A stretch of 64,000 nt of DNA, from the NCBI RefSeq assembly GCF_963678635.1, contig NC_087062.1:95021845-95085844 (forward strand). Direction: 5' to 3'. Positions 37,401-49,400 of the stretch are shown here, piece after piece (the stretch's first letter is position 1; each line of letters opens with the position of its first letter). This stretch comes from Symsagittifera roscoffensis. Its lineage: Eukaryota; Xenacoelomorpha; Acoela; Convolutidae. The notes under the pieces are model-generated. The model made no database searches. It saw only the letters and a list, made by a program, of their open reading frames with translations, and was not told the DNA's origin. The position numbers were made by a program, and so were the translations under genes.

Positions 37401-40400
37401 ATTTATCGGCTCAAATATGCGAACTTCTTGATGACAAATTCAAATTCTGCCAACTTTGCCAAGATCTGGGAATAACGGCACCAAGAACTGTCCTGATAAC
37501 CTCCGACAACGATGCTCGCGAACTGAACCAAGAACTATCTCTGAAATTTGGAGATCCGAACACAATGATTCTCAAAAATCTAGCCTATGACTGTCTACAC
37601 AGGCTCGATTTGTTCCCGCTTCCGACAAGTCCTAAAAAACTCGACGCATATTTGGAGAAGATTCGGAATGATGGGAACGCAATTAGCCAAGCTGCTCCTT
37701 GGGTAGCTCAAACCAAGTTATTGGGTCCAGAATATTGCGCAGCTTTTATTATACGAAATGGCGAGCTAAAACTCATCACTCTGAGTAAGAGCTCAGCTAG
37801 CCAACTGAGATTTAAGCACATCGAAAACACGAAAGTCAATGTATGGTTGGAACAATTCGTTACCAGAATCAACGAGCGAAGTCGTGAGAAGTTTCTCAAC
37901 GAAAAAACACACGATCGGAACCAAAATTTTACGAAGAACACTGAATTGGCACTGAATAACTGTCAGTTGTGTCTTGATTTCATTGAGATGGGTGGTAAGT
38001 TTTTTCCCATAGAATGTAATCCCAGATGCCACTCACAGCTATCTGCCTTCTCTTGCGCTCAGATTGGGCGATATGTTCTCGGAGCGGCCATCATGGACAT
38101 TGACCTGCCACAGGATTTGAAAATTGAAGCCAGAGCTAGTGGAGCTATGACAAGCGAGGTCATACATTTCGGGGACGAAGTGTTCAAGTCGATTTTCCGC
38201 CTGAAAAACTATCAGTCGGGAACTAGCAAGTTCGACATTTCCGTTTTCCGGAACGAAGATGCAGACTTTTGTCTCTGGGATCCGTTGCCTTTTTTTGTGA
38301 AGCTTCACTTACAATTGCCCTTTCTTCTGCTCCAAAACATATGGCACAATCGACCGTGGAAAAAGTTAGACTTCTGCATCGGAAAAGTAGTCGAGCTGCA
38401 TGGAGAATAACATAGCTCAACACAAAATTCAAAACGACACATGATCTCAACAAAAACCCCAAGTTTTTTTTGAGTTCAGCCTATGAAAGAAAAACTAACC
38501 ACAGAAAACGCTACAAAACAGACACGAAATCAGGTTGGATTTCGGTCGGTGAAGGGTAGAAATACGCGCTCACGAGCTACATGATTCCCTTTGGTGCTAA
38601 TTTAAGACATTCATTTTTGGCGTATCAACCCTAATTTTTTCTGAAGGAACAAATAAGACGCCGCGCCACATAAGCAGCGTTTATTGCTAAAAAAAAATTA
38701 ATGTCAACAAATCTTGAGACACACTTCGACAAAAATTGTGTGCAGCAGAAAAACTTTTATGCAAAAGGGATCTCTTCCGTCGTGTTTTAGGATTTTAAGA
38801 AAACAAAAGCTTTAAAACCTAAAAACTATATCCGCATTACAATAGAGATATCGCCTCGCTATAACCCAATAGCTCTGCTCGATATCATAACTTTTTGTAC
38901 ATCATGTTTTATATTCTTGTTAAGATAACTTTGTGTACAAAATTTTATAAGTCAAATTTGTAAATTGATGAACTTGATAAATGAGCATTTAAATTTCAAA
39001 TAAACTTGCAACGAAAAACCATCTAGATTGAACTCCCAACAAGTATGGCTGAATATCTAGATCACAAAATTCTAAAATACCCATCAGACAGTTGAAAAAG
39101 AGTCAATGGACGCAAAAGTAAAACAAAAACAAATTTTGACCTGTTTTTTGAAAAAAAAACTAACTTTGGAAATTCCAAGAAAAAAAGATGGCCGTAAGCT
39201 CTTTGAACTTTAAGAACAACTTATAGTTGATACTTCTTAAGAAAAAAATTAACACAATTTGAGATAGCAGTTCAAACAAAGCCAGCAGAAAATTGGAAAA
39301 GACTCAATAAAAGCAAGTAAACAAAAAAAAACAGAGGCGAAGCTGCGCTCGGCAAACAAGCGAAGGAAAAGCAAAAGATTTCAAACAGGCAAACAACTTG
39401 AAATAAAAAAATCAACATCTCACTTTGAAATTTTTTTTATTGAGATTAAGAGTATCACATTCTCATATCTGCTCTACGGGCACTTGTAATTTTATTAACA
39501 ACAGCCACCAAATAAGTAGCTATATTTCTTCTATATTGCCAATGAATGTTATGCAGCAAAAATTCGACCAAAAATTAAAACTATTTAAAAGTTCCGGACT
39601 TGAATACCCGTGCTGTTAAATAGAAGTCTCAAGTCCTCTCATCTGCGCCACGGTCACATGGAAATAAATTAGTGGCACAGCTAATCCTGGCTCTTCCTGT
39701 TCTACGATTTTTTAAATTATATATTGTACTGATACGGAAATGCGTAATTTTCAAAAAATTTACTAAATGGACTTTACGATTAATTCTAGAGATTATCTGG
39801 TTCTTTCCACACCCTGACTTTTAAATTGCAGATTTCCGCACCTTGATTAAACCCTTCTGAGGATTGAATCCTTAATATCAGATAAGTAGTTTTCGAGAAT
39901 TAGTGACATAACGTCTGAAAAACGTCGTAAAAATTGAAGAAAGAATTTTTTCGAAGTCCATAACAGTTTTTCTACAAAACAGTTTAAAACAGATTATACA
40001 GGAAAGATTCAAGCACAATGTAAGTTTAAATGAACTATCAACTGTAAAATCAGCAGATTCGTTTTTGAAAAAAAAGAATAACTTTCCAAAAATGGGCAAA
40101 ATTTCAAAAATTGGACATTTTAAGGCCATATATTTTTTTAAGAAAATACAGGGCATAGCCACTTGCGTAGGGCATAGCCGCTTAAGCTAGCATTTTTCGT
40201 ATAACTGGTTTTTTCGGCTAAACCAATATTCTGTAATTTGGCAGGGTAGTTTTTGAGAAAAGTCAAAAAGATTTTAAAATTATTGAAAATGTCAAAAAAG
40301 GGCTTTTTTTGAGGCAATAACTTTTTTTAAAAACCAATTTAGGGATAAAACCGCCCAAGAAGGGGAGATCACCATGAAGTTTCTTCTGATTGAACCCTTC

Positions 40401-43400
40401 TCAGATTACAAATAGGTCACAAATTCCCCTACTGAAACTTTCGAAGCTTGTAGAAGGTGCGGTAAAATGACGAGAGACTAGCAAAATATGCAGGCACATA
40501 GAGGAGTAGCCAATTTTTTGATTGGTAGGATTTTGATTTTTGAAAATCGGTAGAATAGTTTTCGAGAAAATTGAACTTTCTGCAAAAAGTACGAAAAACA
40601 ACAAATCCCATAGATTTCATGATACTTTTTTTTCAAACACAACCTAACCCTAGCGAAAAAAAGCATTAACATATGCCACTAAATGCTTATGCTTAAATAA
40701 GCTTATCACAGATGCGAAGTTGCACCCACTTCGCATACATAAGCAAAAATATAACCAATAACGCTACGGGCGAAAACTGAATTAGAAAAGCTTTGAATCT
40801 GTAAAACTTTGCAGTTGGAAAAGAGTCAATGAACGAAAGTAAACAAAAAAAAACTAATAACTTGTTTTTTTTTTGAAAAAATCTCATTTTGCGTTTTTCC
40901 GACAACAAAACAGAAGCTCTTTGATTTTCTATAACATTATGATTGACACTTTTTTGATTTAAAAAAATCCAATTTGAGAAAACTGGATCAATACGTAAAA
41001 TTGTTATTTCGCTGGGAAATCCGATAATTAAATTCTATTTTCGAAATTAGAATTCGATCACGTTTTCCATGAACTTTACACTTTCGCTGTTCGATTGCGG
41101 AGGTTGCCGTTCTTTATCAAAGGAAAAAAACTGCATTTAAAAAAGTCAAAAGTCATGTCGCGATAACAAGTAAAATTCAGCCTGCTAAAAACTCAAAACT
41201 TTTCTTGAAAAAAAAAAAACGAAAAAATCATCGCGACCTATATAAATACGTATATCGACTCTATGGCAGCCTAAATTAAACAGAAGCAATTAAAATTTCA
41301 ATTCTATATTTGAGAATAAAAATACAGAAAACACGACAAAAAAAGATATTCGATATCTGAATATAACCCACGCCATTTGGAGTACCTCTTAAACAAGATT
41401 TTCATAAGATTTATCAACAAAGAGCATCCTGAAATTCATGAGCGACAAATTTTGTCGTGTAGTGGTCACAAGATTCCCGAAACAAACCGAATGCCCTCCC
41501 AAAGGCAGAATTGCTAACTTTTTAGTGGCTCTAACACTTTTCAAGGAAAGGCATTTTTGGCCCAGAAAGAGTTGAAAGTTTCAATGCGACTTAGCTTAAT
41601 TTCGAATTGACTCTTTAAAAAAAAATTCGGCGCAAAAATTAATTCATCGAAATAAAACAAAGCCAACCTTTGTTAATAACAAAAACCATCAATTCAAATT
41701 GCCAATAAAAACGAGACAAGGAAATTCTGTTGCCAGTATCTAGAGTTTGATTAGGTTTGATCATTTTCATAAACTATCAGACATGTATATAGAAACGAAG
41801 CTTTATTGACGATATTATAGATTAATTTTGATTTTATATATTAAATAACAATAACATCCGGTTGCTCTGCAAGTAGCACAGAATGTTCCGACTAAAATCA
41901 TGAATTTATTTTTCTTCGTATTAGTGCCGTTTTCAAGAGAGGAGAGAGAGAAAAAGACACTTTAATTAATGTATAGACAAAGCATTGCTTAATATACAAA
42001 ATAGTGTAACTTATAAAAGCATACTTTGTAGAACACAAGAGATTAATGTGGCAGCGCCAAATTTCTGTTGACAATTTAGTTAAAGGGTTATCAATTAAAC
42101 AGGAAATCACGCGAAGTATGAGCATTGCTAAATTCGACATTTAATTTTAGTTGAATCGCTAAAAAAAATTCAGTCTACTTTTGAAAACATGTTGATTTAA
42201 ATTAATATCCCGAAGTCTGTGACAGTAATGAGTTCCAGTTTACAGAAGTCAAAGAAAAAAGATTTTCTGAAGACAACAGATGAATTTATTCCTTGAAGGA
42301 CAATAAAGATAGATTTCAAATTAAGTTGATAATCGGCGGTTGGTAAGAACCGGTCATGTTTGAAAGGTTCTCTTTTATTTTCTGTGCACCGAAACAAATA
42401 ACATAATGACTTGTGTTTCAAAGTATTTCTGACACTGGCTATAACTTTGCTTAGTCTAAGTTCTTTGGACGACTTGAACTTCGAACGAACAAACACTCAG
42501 TTTAAGGCCCAATTCATCTGCTTTTATAAGGATAATACTAAAGCTTTTGACATACACTGAATAAATAGAGACGAATAATCCAAATGGATCAAGGCAAGAG
42601 TTTCGAGAAGCATGTTTAAGGTTTCAGTCGGTAGCTGCTTTTTAATACTATCGATTGTTCTAATTGCTATAGCCATGTTTGTCAAAAAAGTTTTGACCTG
42701 GCTTTGTAAAGTCAGGATTTTGTCTAACTTTATGCCTAGATACTTACATTCGTTTACTTTTTTGACCAATGTGTTTCCGATGCTAATATATTCAGTCTCA
42801 CAAGCCCTTTTGTCATTTTTCTTTTAAAAGGTTACAAACCCGGTTTTCAGTGCACTTAGATCCAAATGGTGGGAATTCAAGAAATATTCGGGGGAAGTCA
42901 CGCTTTTCTGCAAATTATATGGAGCTGTTGCAGAAGTTATGTCACTAGAAAACAAAGAGACAATCGTCTGCATATTGAACTATTTTAGTTGGTCTAATTA
43001 GCGCATTTGAAATAACATTAACATACAAATTGAAGAGTACAGGTCCGAGAACAGCGCTTTGCGGTACTCCTTGTTTGAGTTCAATCCAGTCAGAAATTGT
43101 TTCTTCAACTTTTACACATTGTAACCTTTTTTCTAAAAAAAAACTTCTAATTAGATTCGGTGAAGATAATGAAAAGTTTAGGGTTTTTATTTTACTCAAT
43201 AAGATTTCGTGGGATAATGAATCGAAGGCCTTCAAAAGATCAAAGAGAACAGCATGAACTATTTTATTATCTGCAATTTCATTCCTTATGGATTCAGTAA
43301 AGTAGAGAACTGCATCTTTTGTCGAGAAACCTTTTCTGTAACCTAATTGAGGAGGATTAAATAATTTGTAGTGATTTAGATGAAAACTTTTTTGTTTTTG

Positions 43401-46400
43401 TAAAAATTTTTTTGCATATATTGAAAAAGCTGTTGTAATTGATACAGGTCTAAAACTTTAGGATCACTTTTCTTAATTATGGGAGTCACAACAGCATTTT
43501 TCATATCATCAGGAAAAACTGTAATAAAGATTCAGTAGTTCAAGACAAAGTTCAAATGTGGCACAATGATTGATTTACCATCTATTATGGCCCATGAGGG
43601 AACCTTGCCGGCCCCTAGTGGCTTATTGCATTTCAGTTCTTTTATTATTTCGAAATAATCTTTTTTGAGATATTGGACGAAAGTTAAACTTTGGTATATT
43701 GATTAAATAAGTTGATACAAACGGTGAAATTGACTTAGAACAAAAGAAATCATCTAGATTTAAAAAATTAAAATTAAAATGGTCTTCAATGCCTTTTTCC
43801 AAAATAGTTTTTCATCGCAATAATTGATGATACACTTTCTGAGCATCTCATTTTATTAATGAAGTTCCAACGAGAATTCAGTGAGTTTAAATCATTAAAA
43901 CACGACTTTGTATAGTCTGCTGTCTGCTTGTTTTGTTTTTATCATTTTACTCAAATTGTTTGTCGAAAGGTTATAAGCAGACCAACTACTTTGACATGGA
44001 TTATTTTTAGATGACGATAGCAATTGTTGGCGTCTTACATTCGTGATAGAGCCATTGTTTTTCTAATATAAGGGAACCTCTTTTTTTAATAATATTTTTC
44101 TACGAGTGGTGCATGCTTCTCCAATGCAAAAGAAACCAAGTTTATAAACACTGTAAACATTAACAAAACAGAGTTACAGGAATAAATTTGATTCTATGGG
44201 GAGCACTGGCAATAGTCTGCAAAAATCATTCTTACTGTAATTACTGTAGTCAATTTAAACTAAGTTTGGTTTTTAACACTCTGAGCTATGTAGGTAATAT
44301 GAGCTTTTGCAAAATGATCAGTTTTATACAGGGTACACTTTTTGGGCAATCTATTCACGAAGTATGCAGTCCAAATGTGTGCTTGCTGATTTACATACTC
44401 GCGTTGCTTCATCAGGAGTGGCTATGCTGAGTCCAGAAGGTACAGTTACTGTATCAATATTTTGTTTTTCATGATCATTTAAGTAGTTTATGTTAAGACC
44501 ACGTAATCGTAATTAAGCTAGCTATTGACAATGAATTATCTATATTAAGAGGCAAACTTTCGAGTAATTTAGCTTGCATTGACTTATTGGGATTATAACT
44601 AATATTAATTGGCATTTCATCCTTAGAACTTTTCGAGAAATTGGTAGGACACTCAATCCACAAGGAGTCAAACTTTGATTTATCAAATAAATTCAAATCG
44701 TGTCGTTCGCGGAGTGCTGATAACCTTGGTACAAAAAGCATAACACCGCCTGACGTTTTCTTAACATTTTCCTCACTTCTATGACACTAGAGGAGTTCAT
44801 GAGAGGTTGATAAATCATTCTTGAATTTGTTGTTATCGGTGTTGATATCGGTGTTGCTTCCTTGCTTTCTTAACATAAACGAACGTTAAATTTTGATATA
44901 AAACCTTAATCGATCGCTTTTTCAGCTCAGCTACTAAAATCCAAAATTAACAAATTTTATTCAGTTTCCAGCTCAATTTCCGGTCAATATAGTAGCAAGT
45001 ACGAATTGACACAAGCAATTGGGCATCCGCACAAGAAATTAACGAAATCGAAAAAATTCGAAAATGAAATAATTTCAGAATAACAGTCGAAAAATACAAC
45101 CACCAACATTAAAGACGCTTCAAGTATTTACCGAGCAGCACCTAAGCCGATAAATGGGTAGACGCGCGTGGAGCCGAAAAATAAAAAAAATAACAATTGT
45201 CATAGAAAACTTCGAGAAATTAAGTATTAAAACTTTTGAAGCGACACAAAATGAGGTAACTATATCGATTTCAAAAAATAAGCCGAAACCATTTAGGCCG
45301 CATAAAATATTTCAGCGAAAACAAAAAGTAGAATATACAACAGAGAAGCATTAATTTTTGAAAATTACATGAGTAAACCAAAATTACTTACACCTACGAT
45401 GAAAAATGCTAACATCACAAGATCCCCGATGAGGCTGACAAACTAAGCTGAAAACATATGAGCAGACAAACTAAAGCGCAGAAAATCAAAAATTCAATTG
45501 CAAGTTTAAAAAAACAAGGCCCTACCGGGACTGGAACCCCAGTCGTTAGCGTACAAACGCATCCGCGTTGCTTCTATGCCAAGTAGGAAAAGGTCTGGAA
45601 GTTGCTAAGGTTCACTGAAAAGATAACTTCTCAATTTCTTGCACTTGTGTAAGAAAATATGCTAACTGAGAAAAGTCTAGTTGCCGATTACAAAAAAATT
45701 TACTCTCGCAAAAGTAATAAAAGTTCTGACGCAAAACAAAATCAATGCTGCTAAAGGTGATTACTCCTTATCAGCAAACTTCTAACAAACAAAAGTTTAT
45801 CGGTACGTTTGAGCCCCATAATGCACAATCCTACAAACTTCTCTATTATGTTTCATTCAATCTCGATAGCTTGGATGTTGAACTGAAAAATATCATCTTC
45901 AAGTTATTTTTAGGCATGCTTAGACTGCAGCTTTTTGTAGAAATACCTGAGAAGAAACCCTTCATGCCAAAAAATTCTATGCAAATAAAATAACTTTGAG
46001 TCTCCCTTTCCCTCAGAACAAACACACGCAAACAAACTTTTTCCGAGCGTCAAACGACGCAATAAGAGACCACTACTTCGATATAAGAACATAGCCACCA
46101 GACAGTTGAAAAAGAATCAAAGAACGCACCCACGCAGAAGAAAATCTGACTCAATTTTGAAAGAACTTTCAAACTTAAAAGTGAAAAAGATATGGCATTG
46201 ACCCTCTGTGAATTTCAAAACGAACAAGACTGACACTTTTTTGATAAAATTAACTAAATCTGAAAATTAACAACCTTTTCGCAATTAGAATTCGATCACA
46301 TTTTTCGACTTTTACACTTTTACTGTTAGTTAGTGGAGTTTGCTTCCTTTCAACAAAAGAAATTCAGGGAGTTTTAAAACATCAAAAGTCAAACCGCGAA

Positions 46401-49400
46401 AAATAAACAAAAATATCATAGAGACTTAATTAAGAGTTTTCACTACGTTTACCCAATCTTAAAAACTAAAACCTATTAATCCGAAAAATACAAGAAAAAT
46501 AATGCAATTTTATCAAATCGAGTTGGTAAAACTACAACTAACATAAAAATCTAATTTCGATGAGGCAGAAAATTTAACCTGTTCAAATAATGTGTTACAA
46601 CAAAAAAAAACCAGCAGATGAATGAGTCCTGTGAACTAAGTTTTTTACGGGAAAAAAGTATAGTACCTGATTGCAACACCCTTGCTTTTTGCAAGAGTGA
46701 AAATTACACAGAGGCGAAGTTGCACTTCGCATACACAATCAAAAATATGACCGATAACGCTACTGGGAAAAACTGAATGAGTAAAATTGTGAGTCTACAA
46801 AAATTCTGAAGTGACGCACACCAATTATGACGCATTAGCAGTACTAGTCAATTTGAAAAAAAAAAGAAATTTATCAACTAACAGGCCTCAATTAATGGAG
46901 CAGAAATAATATGAAAAAAAGTAATTGTAGTGAAAATAAAATGAAATTTTTTCTAATTTGAGATTTTTTGTGACAATCATCCCCCAACGCCATATTAAAT
47001 ACAAAATGAAAAATTTCGCTTCTAGTAACTAATCAATTATGGTAAATAAGCTTCCTTCAACCCCGGCGCAGCTGCATCGCAAACAAGCAAGAAAACGTTA
47101 TAAATAGCTCTAAAACGGTTAATCGCTGAAAAATGGAAATAAAAGAAAAAAATAATCCTTGAAAAAATAACTTCTGCAATGTCCTCGTTTCAAATCCCCA
47201 AACTTGATGTCAAGAGTCAAACGTTCTTGCATCTGCGCCAAGGTCAAATAAAAACCACAAGTAAACCAAATACAACAGATGCAATTTAAATGCTATGCAA
47301 CAAAAGCGCCACAAAATGAGCACTTTTATTTGCATCTTAGGTTTGAAACTATAAAAAGATTCATAATATAACATTTGGCATGCTTGCTCGCTAATGTGAA
47401 AGTTGTTAAGTACTATAATTAAACGAAAACGTTGTAAAATATTTAGAATATTACTTTTAACTATGCTAGGAAAACAAAAGTATAACTTCAAACCATGTCA
47501 AGGCGACAATTGACTTGCAATTTACAATTTTTTGAACTGATATTTTGCAAAGATAACTGTGGCCGCAACATTCTGTACTATTAGCACAGCAATGGGCTTT
47601 GTAACGTTTCTTGTATACTGAAGTACTTGTGTTGTTTCTTGTTTACTGGAAGGAACTATTGTTGAGGATGAGCTTTTCCATTGCAGGTACCTCATTGAAA
47701 CCTCGGAGGGGAACAAGTGTGATTTAAGGATTTTATCTCTCTGACACTGGAGGATTTTATCTCTCTGACACTCCATCCCAGGCATTCTCTGTGTATGTAC
47801 TGGAGACAGTCTACGCATTTGATGGACCATCCTGTGTTTTTGACTTCCTTGTTGCAGAAGCCACATGGCCACTTCGGCCCCGGGTTGGGTTCTATATCTC
47901 CTGCCTCTAATAGGCGGCGACTCAGGTCGACAGGATCACCCAAGCGCCTTGCCAAAAACCCGCCCGACTGGCAATGAACGAATCGGGCGGGTTTTTGGCA
48001 AGGCGCTTGGGTGATCCTGTCGACCTGAGTCGCCGCCTATTAGAGGCAGGAGATATAGAACCCAACCCGGGGCCGAAGTGGCCATGTGGCTTCTGCAACA
48101 AGGAAGTCAAAAACACAGGATGGTCCATCAAATGCGTAGACTGTCTCCAGTACATACACAGAGAATGCCTGGGATGGAGTGTCAGAGAGATAAAATCCTA
48201 CGATGGATACAGATGGCACTGCGGTTGCGACCACCTGAAATCAAACACCGCGGACCCCAACCCAATCAGACCACGAACTAAGGAAGGTCTAAAAATCATC
48301 CAGTTGAATGTAAATGGATGGCGCGGGAAAGGGGATGTGGTAAAAAAGCTAGCGTACGATACGCAAGCGGACATTCTAGTCCTTCAAGAAACGAAACTGA
48401 CCGAGAAGGCCAAAGTTCCGAACAGCAGCGACTGGGTTGTATTTAGAAAGGACCGCACTGTCCACCAAACGGAAACTACCAACGAAAGGGCACAAGGAGG
48501 CGTAGCAATCGCTGTTAGGCCGGGCCTAGAATGTAAAGAAATCAGCCTAAGTATGCCTTTAACCGCAGCTCTAGAGACAGTCAGCATAGCTGTGAAAACT
48601 GGCAATTCGTGGCTGGAAATTCATAATGTGTACCGACCACCAGCAAAATCCGGACAATATGATCAAAGAGACTCAAAGCCATACCTGGACAAATGGCCAT
48701 GCGGCAGTAACTCCATCATATGCGCGGATATAAATGCCCATGGAAGCTGGGACCGGAACAAAGTCGAGGACAAAATTGGCGAAGAAGTGGACGAATGGCT
48801 AATCAATAAGGACATGTGCCTGCTTAACAGCGGAGGAGCAACAAGAGTTGCGAAAAATGGATCAGGGACAGCACCCGACATTACAGTAGTGCACTCATCC
48901 AGAGCTAACCACTTTAACTGGACCACAATAGACTCGGTAGGGTCCGACCATTTGCCAATTCTGATATCCTCTTGCGACAAGGTCAGTAAAGTTCAAACCC
49001 GACCAAACCTTAACATGAAGAAAGCCGACTGGCCGGATTTCGAGAGGCTACTAGAACAATCTCTATCCCTACCGGAGGACTTCAAGTCCCTTGAAGCTTT
49101 GGAAAAATTATTTGCTAAAGCAATAATGAACGCAGCTAAAAGATCTATTCCGGTAACCACTCGAAAAGAATGCAAACCATGGTGGACCAAAGAGTGCGCT
49201 GTTGCGAAGAAAAGTATGAATAATATACAAAGACAGCTTAGGAAATCCCCTGGCGACGATCTTCTCATTTCGGCAGCCGAGGAAGCTTCTAAGGTGTTCA
49301 AGAAAACGATAGAGGTCAGTAAACGCGAGGCGTGGAGGAAATATGCAGCTGAACTCAGCCCGCGGGACCCGACCACAAAATTTTGGAACACCCTCAGGGC

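Noticed and set aside
45520-45595. Functional tRNA gene
   Set aside because: The partial acceptor and anticodon stems do not combine with a proper T-arm, and no terminator run fits; a tRNA-derived relic is more likely.
47522-47955. Minus-strand ORFs of 87-116 aa with PHD-like sequence
   Set aside because: They are the inverted snap-back copy of the LINE 5' end, not separate genes.
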